Positions 43,111 through 52,191 of a stretch of 64,000 nt of DNA are shown here, piece by piece. The stretch is from Acetobacteraceae bacterium ESL0709 (GTDB lineage: Bacteria > Pseudomonadota > Alphaproteobacteria > Acetobacterales > Acetobacteraceae): contig JAQTIA010000003.1 of the NCBI GenBank assembly GCA_029433415.1, positions 558,001 to 622,000 of the forward strand, written 5' to 3'. The translations under genes were made by a program, and so were the position numbers. The stretch's first letter is position 1, and each line of letters starts with the position of its first letter. Under the pieces are notes generated by a model. It was given only the letters and a program-made list of their open reading frames with translations, was not told the DNA's origin and searched no databases.

Positions 43111-44355
43111 TCAGGAATCAGTGACCATAAAGGCAAAAGTCGTAGGGCTGCCTACAGCCGTAAAGTGGTCGGTAAAAGTCAACGTCCCCTGCTCCCGGTT
43201 AACACGAAAAGACGTCACTGCATCCGAACGCTGATTGGCGCAAAAGAGGAAATCCCCACTAGGATCAAACATCATGGCACGGCCATAATCAGCATGCATC
43301 CAGACCTCATCCTTCAGGCTCAATGTGCCATCCAGACCAACATCAAATACCGCAAGCGAATCCCCCAGACGATTTGAGACATAAACATGCTTGCCATCGC
43401 CGGAAAGCAGAATTTCCGCTGCCAATGTCGATCCTTTGAAATGAGGACTGACTGTGCTGACCGTCTGCACGACTGACAGCGCCCCCGTTGCCGGATCAAA
43501 GCGGCAGACATCCACCTTTGAATTCTGCTCGCACAGATTGTACATAATACGCCCGGAATGATCGAAAACGAAATGCCTCGGCGCTGAACCAGGAGTCATG
43601 TCAAAATAAGGTATTTTTGCAGGAACCAGCTTTCCTGCCTTGAGATCAAGCGTCCAGACATAAACGCGATCCAGCCCTGCATCATCAACAATTACATAAC
43701 TACCACTCGGATCCGTATCAACCATATGGGGATGTGCCCCGCTATGATCAGAAATCGCAAAATTGCCCGGTGGATTGTCCACTGCCCGGTCTGGCTGACG
43801 CGGACCGGTATTATGCACCACATCAGTCGCTGGCCCCAGTGAACCATCTGGTCTTATCGGAAGCACTCCGACAGATCCCCCCACATAATTGGCAACCAGA
43901 ACATATTTTCCTGAAGGATGAATACTCAAATGCGCTGGGATGGCTCCTCCAGAACTGACACTGTTCAGTTTCGCCAATGCACCGGTACGCTTGTCAACAG
44001 CAAAAGCTGTAACACAGCCATGACCTTCCTTATTGAAATCATCAATTTCACTCAGCGCATACAGAAATCTATAATCCTTGGAGAGGGTAATAAAAGAGGG
44101 GCTGGCAATATCCGTAAAATTGGTAACGAGATTAAGCAGACCAGTATCTGGATTCATCTCAAAAACAGAAATACCAGCGCCATGCCCTTCTCCGCCAGGG
44201 GGGCCATGTTTGGTATAACCACCGACAAAACATAAAGTCCTGCCACCATTTCCCGCCGCACTGGCAATGTTACTCCTGAACAGACCACCAACGGCTGCCG
44301 CTCCTAGAGCTGTCATTCCCATAGAAAAATAACGTCTTGAAATCTGGTCTGCCAT
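43111..44355 (-). CDS. Exported lactonase-family beta-propeller (6-phosphogluconolactonase/YbhE-like)
   Basis: Seven-bladed propeller lactonase predicted to act outside the cytoplasm. The N-terminus DQISRRYFSMGMTALGAAAVGG carries a twin-arginine motif and a hydrophobic stretch, cut near residue 33-34. The mature domain repeats blade segments such as SIHPSGKYVLVANYVGGSVGV, HMVDTDPSGSYVIVDDAG and MMFDPSGDFLFCANQRSD. Cytoplasmic YbhE hydrolyses 6-phosphogluconolactone; a periplasmic version could act on glucono-lactone made by periplasmic sugar oxidation in acetic acid bacteria. That is inference. It has 414 residues and stands alone. Confidence 0.8.
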   Translation of the reverse strand: MADQISRRYFSMGMTALGAAAVGGLFRSNIASAAGNGGRTLCFVGGYTKHGPPGGEGHGAGISVFEMNPDTGLLNLVTNFTDIASPSFITLSKDYRFLYALSEIDDFNKEGHGCVTAFAVDKRTGALAKLNSVSSGGAIPAHLSIHPSGKYVLVANYVGGSVGVLPIRPDGSLGPATDVVHNTGPRQPDRAVDNPPGNFAISDHSGAHPHMVDTDPSGSYVIVDDAGLDRVYVWTLDLKAGKLVPAKIPYFDMTPGSAPRHFVFDHSGRIMYNLCEQNSKVDVCRFDPATGALSVVQTVSTVSPHFKGSTLAAEILLSGDGKHVYVSNRLGDSLAVFDVGLDGTLSLKDEVWMHADYGRAMMFDPSGDFLFCANQRSDAVTSFRVNREQGTLTFTDHFTAVGSPTTFAFMVTDS

Positions 44356-44559
44356 AATCTCCGTACTCTCTTTTTTGTTTTCTTAAGTAAAAAAACGGAT
44401 CCAGCCATCTCCCACACACATCTACAGACGAAACCCGATAATCTGCCCTGTCCGTCATAAATGAATGACAGATAGAGTCCAGAACCAGAAGGAAATCACA
44501 CCATTTCCTCTTTACCTGCACGACAGCTGACGACGAAGGACCCTATATTGCAGGAAGAT

Positions 44560-45099
44560 TTACTGTTTCTCCATCACCATACGACATTGCGGCCCAATGG
44601 GAGGACCATTATAGCGCGTCCACTCTTGCGTCTGACCAAAAAAGGGCAGAATCATAAAACCATGCAAGCGCAATATACCATCAGCGCCCAGCTTTACGCG
44701 TGCCCCATATTGCCTCCCTGTCCTGGGATCGAGAATATCACCATGCCATGCTCCCTCATCATCGCGGGTCATATTCTGCATCATGGTTAAACCGCATTGT
44801 GAGCGTCCCCAGTGATCAACAGGCGCCTTGGCTCCCGTATAATCAAGCCCAACAAGCCAACCGCAAAGACGCATCTCCTCAGGTTTCACTCTGGGATCGC
44901 AAGGTGCCAAATAAAAAATGCCGTCTTTGGACTCTACGAGCCAATAGCCCTCTTCGGGAATCACGGAAGGAGCCGCGGAAGCTACCCCTCCGCAGGAGAA
45001 GCTACCAACCAGGACAGATAACCCCAGAAAAACCCCCAGACAGAAACGACTGAGAACCGTTCCGACACCTCTAGCTTTTTTCTCCGCGCAAAAGAGCAT
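44560..45099 (-). CDS. Exported DUF2147-like protein
   Basis: Predicted secreted protein with the DUF2147 calycin-like beta-barrel pattern: PEEGYWLVESKDGIFYLAPC, CGWLVGLDYTG, then GDILDPRTGRQYGARVKL and RLHGFMILPFFGQTQEWTR. From the ATG at 45099 (179 residues) it has a signal peptide with FCLGVFLGLSVLVGSFSCGGVASAAPS, likely cut after ASA; a Cys in the h-region makes a lipoprotein possible but less likely. AAGGAAAG lies before that ATG. It overlaps the glutaredoxin gene by 29 bp and ends the galU operon. Function not known. Confidence 0.72.
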   Translation of the reverse strand: MLFCAEKKARGVGTVLSRFCLGVFLGLSVLVGSFSCGGVASAAPSVIPEEGYWLVESKDGIFYLAPCDPRVKPEEMRLCGWLVGLDYTGAKAPVDHWGRSQCGLTMMQNMTRDDEGAWHGDILDPRTGRQYGARVKLGADGILRLHGFMILPFFGQTQEWTRYNGPPIGPQCRMVMEKQ

Positions 45100-45343
45100 C
45101 CAGCTTTCCTTCCCTATCAAGTTGCATAATGTCGTCACAGCCACCAAGACCCCGACCATTGACAAAAATTTGCGGAACGGTCCGCTTTCCACCAGAACGA
45201 CGGATAGAATCTTCCCGCTCGGACGTCCCATGAGGTGCGTCAATCTCCTTAAACGCAACCTTCTTGCTCTCCAGCAAGGCAACGGCCCGAACACAGTAAG
45301 GACAGCCATATTGCGTATAAACTTCGATCAGAGGCACGTTCAT
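45071..45343 (-). CDS. grxC: Glutaredoxin 3 (GrxC-like)
   Basis: Small dithiol glutaredoxin using glutathione to reduce disulfides in the cytoplasm. The redox site CPYC is at 14-17 of the 90-residue product starting at the ATG 45343, preceded by AAGGAT; GGKRTVPQIFVNG (cis-Pro) and GGCDDI for glutathione binding follow. It lies 18 bp after comF. gshA at 0.7-2.1 kb supplies the cofactor pathway. Longer starts at 45352 and 45355 exist. Confidence 0.9.
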   Translation of the reverse strand: MNVPLIEVYTQYGCPYCVRAVALLESKKVAFKEIDAPHGTSEREDSIRRSGGKRTVPQIFVNGRGLGGCDDIMQLDREGKLDALLRGEKS

Positions 45344-45361
45344 TAAAGTCATCATCCTTTT

Positions 45362-46090
45362 CTAGAATTCCAATTCACAAGCCCTGGCGACGACAAACAG
45401 ATCAACCCGCCGGCAACCCGCCTTTTTCAGAGCGGTAACACAGGATTCAGCCGTAGCGCCAGTCGTCAGTATATCGTCGACCAGGATAACGTGGCGGTCT
45501 TTTAAAGACATAAGCCTATTTTCATTCACCTGAAAAGCGTCTTTTAGCTCATCTCGACGCTGTTCGACAGATAAATGGGCAAGAGCTCTGGTCCGACGGC
45601 AACGGCGCAAAGCATCAGGAACGACCGCAATCCCGCATATTCTGCCGAGAGCCTGCGCCAAAAGAGCTGCCTGATTATAACGACGGGACCATAATTTCGT
45701 AAAATGCAACGGAACTGGCACCAGAAGCACTTCTTCGGACAGCAAATCATGACCATAATGTTTCATAAGAGACGCAAGGGGGACAACGTTCGCCAGCCTG
45801 TCAGCGTATTTTAACGGCAGAACAAGCTTTCTGGAGGCATCATTATAAACAAATACCGCCCGCGCTTCGTGCCATAAAGGCGGATTTTCCTGACAGGAGA
45901 GGCAGATCGTCCTTTTTTCTTCCGTAATTTCGTAAGGGAACGGTTCCCCACAGTGTCGGCAGAATGGCTTTGTAATAAAGCGCAGAGTGGAAAAACACGA
46001 GGCACAAAAAAATCCTCCCCCCTCCGCTATCTCCTCATGACAAAGGAGACAGACAGAGGGAAAGAGGAAGTTGAGGAGTCTGCGACTCAA
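45362..46090 (-). CDS. comF: ComF family phosphoribosyltransferase-like protein
   Basis: Predicted PRTase-fold protein linked to DNA uptake in naturally competent bacteria. N-terminal zinc cysteines are seen in CLLCHEE, FCASCF, CRHCGEPF and CLSCQE. LVPVPLHFTKLWSRRYNQAALLA is the ComF hallmark and ILVDDILTTGATAESC the PRPP-binding loop. It has 242 residues and starts at TTG, with no better start in frame. It begins 6 bp after the phosphomannomutase gene. Competence itself cannot be concluded from this gene alone. Confidence 0.85.
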   Translation of the reverse strand: MSRRLLNFLFPSVCLLCHEEIAEGGGFFCASCFSTLRFITKPFCRHCGEPFPYEITEEKRTICLSCQENPPLWHEARAVFVYNDASRKLVLPLKYADRLANVVPLASLMKHYGHDLLSEEVLLVPVPLHFTKLWSRRYNQAALLAQALGRICGIAVVPDALRRCRRTRALAHLSVEQRRDELKDAFQVNENRLMSLKDRHVILVDDILTTGATAESCVTALKKAGCRRVDLFVVARACELEF

Positions 46091-46096
46091 TGAATA

Positions 46097-47506
46097 TCAG
46101 TGACTGTGAGAAGCCGGCTCTGAAAAATCAGGCGCTTCCAGCCCTGATGCCCCAAGCTGCTTTACAAGAGCCGCTTTCAGGCGCTCAAGCCCTTCAAGGC
46201 TGTAAGATTCAGCACGTGCCACTAGAACAGCTTGTGTATTTGAGGCCCTCAGCAGCCACCAGCCATCGTCAGTTGAGACACGCACCCCATCAATTTCTGA
46301 AACACGGGCACCCTCTTTTTTCAGACGCGTCGCCACTTCCCGGATAACATCAAACTTCCGGTTATCATCACAGGGGAAACGCAGCTCCGGCGTGCTGACC
46401 ATAACAGGCAGGGCCTCACGGGTCTGGGACAGCTTGCCACCAAGATGACTAATGACACTCAGAATGCGGATAGCGCCGTAAATCGCATCATCAAAGCCAT
46501 ACCATTTATCGGCGAAGAAAATATGCCCCGACATTTCACCGGCAAGAGGCGATTTCGTCTCGGCCATTTTGCTTTTGATCAATGAATGACCTGTTTTCCA
46601 CATGAGGGCTTTGCCGCCAGCCTTTTCAACCTCATCAAAAAGGACCTGACTGGCTTTCACGTCTGCGATAATCGTCGCACCTGGATGGTGTTTCAGTACA
46701 TCACGTGCCAGCAGAACCAGAATCTGATCCCCCCAGAGAATGTGGCCTTTATCATCAACCACGCCTACGCGATCAGCATCACCATCAAAGGCGATACCCA
46801 CATCAGCTTTCTGCTTTTTGACCTCAGCTATGAGATCCTGCAAATTCGCCTCGACAGTGGGGTCAGGATGGTGATTGGGAAAGTGACCATCAATCTCTGG
46901 GTAAAGAACGATATGTTCACCCGGCATTTTTTTTACCAGCCGTTGAAGAACCTCGCCCGCTGCCGAATTGCCATTATCCCACACAACTTTCAAAGGGCGC
47001 CCACTGTCATAATCCTGCAAAAGACGCGTGATATACGCTTCCGACGGATCGTAAGAACTGATTGTGCCCTCAGCCTGCGGCACAACATCACCGCAAGCAG
47101 CCAAACGTCCCAGCTCGCGAATCTGCTCCCCAAAGAAGGGTTTCCCTTTAAGAGTCATCTTGAAACCATTATGATCCGGCGGATTATGACTCCCTGTGAT
47201 CATGATGGCTCCGTCTGCATGATCTGTCACAGCAGCAAAATAGAGCATAGGGGTCGGACCACGTCCAATGCGACGAACATCGACGCCTGAAGCCGCTGCG
47301 CCACGCACCAGTGCCTCTTCCAGCGATGGAGACGAAATGCGCCCGTCATAACCAATAATGAGCGTTTTCCCCCCATTACGAATTATGATACTGCCGAACA
47401 CACGACCGACGGCATATGCATCTTCAAGATGAAGTGTCTTATCAACAATGCCCCGAATGTCATATTCACGGAGATTTGTCGGCTCAAAATTATATTTAAA
47501 CGTCAT
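46097..47506 (-). CDS. Phosphomannomutase/phosphoglucomutase
   Basis: Interconverts hexose 1- and 6-phosphates for sugar nucleotide synthesis. The phosphoserine is Ser106 in GSHNPP (105-110), the Mg site is DGDADR (241-246), and GEMSGHIFF and RASNTQAVLVARAES form the sugar- and phosphate-binding parts. It has 469 residues, as in the AlgC/ManB group. It lies 9 bp below galU, so together they give glucose-1-phosphate and UDP-glucose for surface polysaccharide. Whether mannose or glucose is the main substrate is open. Confidence 0.88.
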   Translation of the reverse strand: MTFKYNFEPTNLREYDIRGIVDKTLHLEDAYAVGRVFGSIIIRNGGKTLIIGYDGRISSPSLEEALVRGAAASGVDVRRIGRGPTPMLYFAAVTDHADGAIMITGSHNPPDHNGFKMTLKGKPFFGEQIRELGRLAACGDVVPQAEGTISSYDPSEAYITRLLQDYDSGRPLKVVWDNGNSAAGEVLQRLVKKMPGEHIVLYPEIDGHFPNHHPDPTVEANLQDLIAEVKKQKADVGIAFDGDADRVGVVDDKGHILWGDQILVLLARDVLKHHPGATIIADVKASQVLFDEVEKAGGKALMWKTGHSLIKSKMAETKSPLAGEMSGHIFFADKWYGFDDAIYGAIRILSVISHLGGKLSQTREALPVMVSTPELRFPCDDNRKFDVIREVATRLKKEGARVSEIDGVRVSTDDGWWLLRASNTQAVLVARAESYSLEGLERLKAALVKQLGASGLEAPDFSEPASHSH

Positions 47507-47515
47507 GGCAGCCTC

Positions 47516-48385
47516 CTAGACATATTTCTTCAGGAAAGCACGAACATCATCTTTCAGATCCGGCCGCTCAATAGACATGGCGATCTGCGCCTCAAGGAAA
47601 CCGATCTTGCTACCGCAGTCAAAGCGCGTACCTTCATAACGCAACCCATGGAAAGGCTGCTTGCCAATAAGCTGGGCCATGGCATCTGTCAGCTGCACTT
47701 CCCCTCCTACGCCCGTCCTTAACTGAGACAGGGGCTTTAATACCTCTGCCGTCAGGACATAACGGCCAATGATAGTCAGGTTGGAAGGCGCATCGGCTGG
47801 TTCAGGTTTCTCAACCAGACCCTTAACTTCAACAAGTCTGCCGTCATCTTCACCTGTAGCAAGGACGCCATATTGCTTGGTCATTTCGCGGGGAACTTCA
47901 TTGACCGCGACCACATTGCCACCTGTTTTACGATAGACTTCGGCAAGCTGTGCAATGCAGCTTTTTTCGCTTTTCACGATATCATCCGGCAACAGAATGG
48001 CAAAGGGATCATCCCCGATGAAGGAACGCGCACACCATATGGCGTGACCAAGTCCCAAGGGCATATTCTGCCGCACAGCAACCAGGGAACCAGCGTTCAT
48101 ACTACTGGCCTCAAGGGCCGCCAGAGTGGACGTCTTCCCTCTCTCACGCAATGTATGCTCAAGCTCGGGCGCAGCGTCAAAATAATCAATAAGATTATCC
48201 TTGCCGCGTGCTGTTACGAGACAGAACTCTTCGATCCCGGCAGCTCGGGCTTCGTCAATGGCATATTGTATGAGAGGCTTGTCAACGACCGGCAGCATCT
48301 CCTTGGGCATAGCCTTTGTAGCGGGAAGAAAGCGCGTACCAAGCCCACCTACAGGTAAAACAGCCTTGCGTAAGGGTTTAATCAT
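47516..48385 (-). CDS. galU: UTP-glucose-1-phosphate uridylyltransferase
   Basis: Makes UDP-glucose for exopolysaccharide, LPS and cellulose. The nucleotide-binding motif GGLGTRFLPATKAMPKEMLP starts at residue 13, followed by DKPLIQYAIDEA; LPDDIV, EKPEPADAPS and GGEVQLTDAM are typical of bacterial GalU. It has 289 residues. It is the first gene of the run to pgm, comF, grxC and the DUF2147 gene. Confidence 0.94.
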   Translation of the reverse strand: MIKPLRKAVLPVGGLGTRFLPATKAMPKEMLPVVDKPLIQYAIDEARAAGIEEFCLVTARGKDNLIDYFDAAPELEHTLRERGKTSTLAALEASSMNAGSLVAVRQNMPLGLGHAIWCARSFIGDDPFAILLPDDIVKSEKSCIAQLAEVYRKTGGNVVAVNEVPREMTKQYGVLATGEDDGRLVEVKGLVEKPEPADAPSNLTIIGRYVLTAEVLKPLSQLRTGVGGEVQLTDAMAQLIGKQPFHGLRYEGTRFDCGSKIGFLEAQIAMSIERPDLKDDVRAFLKKYV

Positions 48386-48500
48386 AAACGTGCCCTGACC
48401 TTTCTTAATAACACCATGCTTTCCATCCAGAACGGCTACACAAACTATGCGACCTCGGGGAAACCAATGTAAAAACTGTCAAAATGATAAAAGCTCATTT

Positions 48501-48546
48501 AAAAAAGCGCAAATGATCGTTTCTTAATCTTATCCACCATTTGCGC
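48501..48546 (-). terminator. Terminator of the tRNA-Leu transcript
   Basis: On the minus strand GCGCAAATG, a 22-nt loop, CATTTGCGC (48507-48515 with 48538-48546), then TTTTTT (48506-48501). It lies 98 bp below the 3' end of tRNA-Leu. The stretch 48386-48500 up to galU and the tRNA trailer contain no other recognisable feature. Confidence 0.6.
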
Positions 48547-48644
48547 TAAAGCATACGTCCTGCGAAGCCACAGGGACCCCTCAAGCCTCTGTTACCTATA
48601 GAAACCTAGCGTCATTATCACTGGTAATAAGAGAACCAGAAGAC

Positions 48645-48730
48645 TGGTGCGGCCGAGAAGACTCGAACTTCCACGGGATTTCTCCCACAAGCACCTCAAG
48701 CTTGCGCGTCTACCATTCCGCCACGGCCGC
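48645..48730 (-). tRNA. tRNA-Leu (GAG)
   Basis: Class II tRNA of 86 nt on the minus strand with encoded CCA. Acceptor GCGGCCG/CGGCCGC, anticodon stem CAAGC/GCTTG with loop TTGAGGT giving anticodon GAG, a long variable arm (GTGGGAGAAATCCCGT) and T arm with GTTCGAGTC. GAG reads CUC and CUU leucine codons. The 84 bp up to lipB hold no clear promoter that I could assign. Confidence 0.93.
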
Positions 48731-48814
48731 TCCGTGTGTAAGCGTCACGATAATTTAGGCGTGACCGCTCTGGTGGGACGGCGTATAGCCCATACAAACT
48801 GATAGAGCAACCAT

Positions 48815-49507
48815 ATGATTCACTTTTCTGACGAAATAATTTTCAAACGCGACAAAGAACTCTGCCCCTATGAAAAGGCATTGGAAAAAATGCAGGCAAC
48901 TGTTCTGGATATACAGCAGGGGACAGGCTGCCAGACCTTATGGTTTACCGAACACCCACCCCTTTATACCGCTGGGACCTCCGCCCGACCTGATGATTTG
49001 ATCAACCCCCAAAACTATCCCACTTACAAGGCTGGTCGCGGTGGACAATGGACCTATCACGGCCCAGGGCAGCGTATTGTCTATCTGATGCTGGATCTTT
49101 CCCGTCCGCACGGTCTCATCGCCCCGCGAGACATACGCTCTTACGTGCAAGGGCTGGAAAACTGGCTTATTTCCGCCCTGAATCTCCTTAATATTGATGC
49201 CTTTACACGTGAAGGACGGGTCGGCGTCTGGTGTATCGATTCCCTCACAAGACAGGAATCCAAGATTGCCGCCATCGGAATCCGCATCAGCCGGTGGGTA
49301 AGCTGGCACGGGATCGCCCTTAACGTCATGCCGGAGCTTACCGATTTTGAAGGCATCATTCCCTGTGGCATCCGTGAATATGGCGTCACGAGTCTCGCAC
49401 GGTTCGATCCAGCCTGCTCAATGACAAAAACCGATTCGGCATTGCTCACAAGCTGGTCCCGTATTTTTGGCACAGAGTTATCAGAGGTTAATGGGCCGGA
49501 AAGGTAA
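48815..49507 (+). CDS. lipB: Octanoyltransferase LipB
   Basis: Transfers octanoyl groups from ACP to lipoyl domains of 2-oxoacid dehydrogenases and GcvH. The signature GRGGQWTYHGPGQRIVY begins at residue 75 with His82; catalytic Lys150 (ESKIAAIGI) and Cys184 (IIPCGIREYGVTS) are present. It has 230 residues. Its 3' end overlaps the convergent LolA-like gene by 20 bp. lipA is not in the window. Confidence 0.93.
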   Translation: MIHFSDEIIFKRDKELCPYEKALEKMQATVLDIQQGTGCQTLWFTEHPPLYTAGTSARPDDLINPQNYPTYKAGRGGQWTYHGPGQRIVYLMLDLSRPHGLIAPRDIRSYVQGLENWLISALNLLNIDAFTREGRVGVWCIDSLTRQESKIAAIGIRISRWVSWHGIALNVMPELTDFEGIIPCGIREYGVTSLARFDPACSMTKTDSALLTSWSRIFGTELSEVNGPER

Positions 49508-50129
49508 AAATCTCTTTCGAGACAGGCAGATTCTCCTTCACCTCAAAAAACGCCAGTCCGAAACGGTGTCTTTGTGCATCGACTCCCTTAAGCCCCACCA
49601 AAGTCAACTTCCCCTGTATGTCTGAAAATTGCAATGTCAGAAGCCCCTGAGAAGGGTTGTCAGCCTGCGCCAATGAGAGCTGAATATACTCGCTTCCATA
49701 GCGCACGTCCGTAACCTGTACTTCCTTGCTAAAACTGATAGGACGACGCAGAAGATAGCCTAGGGGATTTTTTTTCAGGGAAAGCTGCGTGACGGACTCT
49801 GAGGACCGATCAATCAGCATAAGTTTTTCATCATGAGCAACCACTAATCGGCCCATCGGAATCTCATAATCCATCCTCAAGGCCCCCGGAATATAGGTGA
49901 AATGCCCATCCCCCTGCTGATTACCTCCGAATCCGTTCTGGGCAAAACCTGCCTGAAGTGACTGAAGATTATTAAGATAGGATTCTATGCGTTTGACATC
50001 AGCCTGTTTACCAGCCGAAAGCTCGCTGTAACCACGTGTCGCACACCCCACAAGCAGTAAGGGCGCCGTACAGGGAATCGCAACACTCAGAAAGACCGAC
50101 AGAAATTTTGCATACCGGGTTACCCTCAT
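49488..50129 (-). CDS. LolA-like lipoprotein (second LolA paralogue)
   Basis: The 213-residue product shares the LolA layout with the 0.06-0.66 kb gene: a YLNNLQSLQAGFAQ start, FTYIPGALRMDYE, then LIDRSSESVTQLSLKKNPLGYLLR. It differs in having a lipobox (LLLVGC, Cys29) after a hydrophobic signal, so it should be lipid-anchored rather than soluble. A LolA-like domain fixed to a membrane could aid lipoprotein or other lipid transfer at the outer membrane; this is inference. It overlaps lipB (convergent) by 20 bp and bolA by 4 bp. Confidence 0.8.
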   Translation of the reverse strand: MRVTRYAKFLSVFLSVAIPCTAPLLLVGCATRGYSELSAGKQADVKRIESYLNNLQSLQAGFAQNGFGGNQQGDGHFTYIPGALRMDYEIPMGRLVVAHDEKLMLIDRSSESVTQLSLKKNPLGYLLRRPISFSKEVQVTDVRYGSEYIQLSLAQADNPSQGLLTLQFSDIQGKLTLVGLKGVDAQRHRFGLAFFEVKENLPVSKEIFTFPAH

Positions 50130-50434
50130 TTTTCAGTCGCCCCCTTTAACACCAGCGTCAGGGCATGAAGGCCAGTATCAAATTCCGTTTTCAGAAGATC
50201 CTGCACAAGACGATGCCGTGCCAGACGCCCTAACCCATCAAATTTCGCGCTTCTGATTTCCATCTTATAATGAGTCTGCCCCTCGGCACCAGGAACCTTG
50301 ACCTTATCCGCAACGGCCATGCGCTCCACATGCCGTGCATGACGGCGACTATCATCAATAATGGTCAATTCTGTTGGTTGCAGGGCTTTCTCCAGAACGA
50401 GACGCATACGCTCCGCACGGTCATGAATAGTCAT
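50126..50434 (-). CDS. BolA family protein
   Basis: Small BolA-fold regulator, usually working with monothiol glutaredoxins in iron-sulfur trafficking. From the ATG at 50434, which has a very strong GGGGAGG ribosome-binding site, it has 102 residues. The core HYKMEIRSAKFDGLGRLARHRLVQDLL is the BolA helix-turn region, and HALTLVLKGA the last strand. It is divergent from the J-domain gene and overlaps the LolA-like gene. BolA beside a J-domain gene and cobS/cobT is a common alphaproteobacterial order. Confidence 0.87.
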   Translation of the reverse strand: MTIHDRAERMRLVLEKALQPTELTIIDDSRRHARHVERMAVADKVKVPGAEGQTHYKMEIRSAKFDGLGRLARHRLVQDLLKTEFDTGLHALTLVLKGATEK

Positions 50435-50544
50435 GATTAAACACCTCCCCGATAAAAAAGAGCGAACCATCCTGTCGCCATTTTTCTCAAAAATATCGTA
50501 AATGCCCTTGCAAGTCGGAAAAACAGAGATCCATATTCAGCTTT

Positions 50545-51147
50545 ATGCAACGTAAAACGTCCAGAACGAAAGCTTTTTCCCCTGACCCCAAAGCACCTGA
50601 CCGCGTGTGTGACCACCCGGACTGTAACGAGCCTGCGGGTTACAGAGCCCCCAAGGGTCGGACGCATCTGCGCGATTATTATTGGTTCTGTCTCGAACAT
50701 GTCCGTCAATATAACGCAGGGTGGGATTATTATAAGGGTATGACGCCCGGACAAATTGAAGCCCAGCTCAGGGCCGATACGTCATGGCAGCGCCCTACCT
50801 GGAAGCTGGGTTCAATCGGGGGAGGAGCCAAACCCGACTTCACCATCAATGATTTACATGATCCCCATGATCTGCTGCGCGAATTCCGCCACAAATCACC
50901 CCCAAAAGCCCCTCAGCCTCCCCTTGCAGAACCGCTCAGAAAGGCTCTTGCCACGCTCGACCTTGAATGGCCACTCAGTTTCGACGATGTTAAGATAAAA
51001 TATCGCCTTCTGGCCCGACGCCATCATCCTGACGCCAATAAAGGCGATCCGCAGGCCGAAGAACGTTTCAAAGCCATCGGAACAGCCTATATGACCCTCA
51101 AGACCCACTTTACAACCCTTACCCAGAAGGCAAGAGCTCAAGGATGA
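50545..51147 (+). CDS. J-domain (DnaJ-like) protein
   Basis: Predicted DnaK co-chaperone in which the J domain is at the C-terminus (about 144-190) with HPD at 161-163. The N-terminal 60 residues contain CDHPDC (22-27) and WFCLEH (Cys49) that could bind a metal, followed by a conserved-looking WKLGSIGGG linker. It has 200 residues. It is followed by cobS after 66 bp. Its own client is unknown; the context hints at a chaperone role tied to cobaltochelatase or Fe-S proteins. Confidence 0.84.
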   Translation: MQRKTSRTKAFSPDPKAPDRVCDHPDCNEPAGYRAPKGRTHLRDYYWFCLEHVRQYNAGWDYYKGMTPGQIEAQLRADTSWQRPTWKLGSIGGGAKPDFTINDLHDPHDLLREFRHKSPPKAPQPPLAEPLRKALATLDLEWPLSFDDVKIKYRLLARRHHPDANKGDPQAEERFKAIGTAYMTLKTHFTTLTQKARAQG

Positions 51148-51213
51148 AGGCGATCCTGGGCGTGATTCTATGATGAATGTAACAACACCATCTCAAAACG
51201 CAGGAGTGCTGCT

Positions 51214-52191
51214 GTGACTTTTTCAACTAATTCCTCTCTGGCAGACAGCCTCCCTCTCCAGCCTGACAGTCTGAAACCAGCAAAAGAGCTTTTCGGCCTT
51301 GATCTTGATTTTGACGTGCCTGTCTGGTCCGAACGCACAGCTTATGTCCCGGAAACGGATCTCTCCTATTGCTTTGACCGTGACACAACACGGGCCATTC
51401 TGGCGGGCTTCATGTACAATCGTCGAGTCATGGTACAAGGCTTTCACGGCACGGGAAAATCCTCTCATATCGACCAGATTGCAGCCCGCCTGAACTGGCC
51501 TTGCGTACGTATCAATCTCGACAGTCACATTTCCCGCATCGACCTGATTGGCAAAGATGCCATCACTCTGCGCGATGGATTGCAGATTACGGAATTCAAG
51601 GAAGGACTCCTGCCCTGGTGTCTGCAAAATCCTTGTGCCCTGATTTTTGATGAATATGACGCTGGACGGCCTGACGTGATGTTCGTCATACAGCGCGTTC
51701 TGGAAGCGAATGGCGCCCTGACCCTTCTGGATCAAAATCGCGTCATCAAGCCTCATCCTTCCTTCCGCCTCTTTGCCACAGCCAATACGATCGGTCTCGG
51801 TGATACAACGGGGCTTTATCACGGAACGCAACAGATCAACCAGGGACAAATGGATCGCTGGAATATCGTCGCAGCCCTGAATTATCTGCCATTCGGGCAG
51901 GAAGTAAAAATCATGAAAGCACGAATGGGCGGTGAGATTGAAACTGACCTCATTGAGAAAATGGTCACCCTGGCCAATCTGACACGTACAGGCTTCATAC
52001 AGGGTGATATTTCAACCGTCATGTCACCCCGCACGGTTATAAGCTGGTCCGAGAATTATCTTATTTTCAAGGATATAGCCTTTTCCTTCCGTTTGACCTT
52101 CCTCAATAAATGCGATGAAACAGAACTTGATATCGTCGCAGAATATTATCAACGCTGCTTTGGCAACTCGCCATTATCCCCGGCATCATGA
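51214..52191 (+). CDS. cobS: Aerobic cobaltochelatase subunit CobS
   Basis: AAA+ ATPase that with CobT and CobN inserts cobalt into hydrogenobyrinic acid diamide in aerobic B12 synthesis. Walker A GFHGTGKS is at 76-83 and Walker B LIFDEYD at 143-149; [22 protein letters not shown] is also typical. It starts with GTG, with CAGGAG 8 nt upstream, and has 325 residues. Its stop overlaps the cobT start (ATGA). cobN is not in the window. Confidence 0.92.
   Translation: MTFSTNSSLADSLPLQPDSLKPAKELFGLDLDFDVPVWSERTAYVPETDLSYCFDRDTTRAILAGFMYNRRVMVQGFHGTGKSSHIDQIAARLNWPCVRINLDSHISRIDLIGKDAITLRDGLQITEFKEGLLPWCLQNPCALIFDEYDAGRPDVMFVIQRVLEANGALTLLDQNRVIKPHPSFRLFATANTIGLGDTTGLYHGTQQINQGQMDRWNIVAALNYLPFGQEVKIMKARMGGEIETDLIEKMVTLANLTRTGFIQGDISTVMSPRTVISWSENYLIFKDIAFSFRLTFLNKCDETELDIVAEYYQRCFGNSPLSPAS

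Noticed and set aside
47873-48358. 161-codon plus-strand ORF opposite galU
   Set aside because: Lies wholly antisense to galU, whose motifs are complete; typical shadow frame.
51148-51213. Cobalamin riboswitch before cobS
   Set aside because: The 66 bp gap is too short and shows no B12-box; cobST here seem not to be riboswitch controlled.
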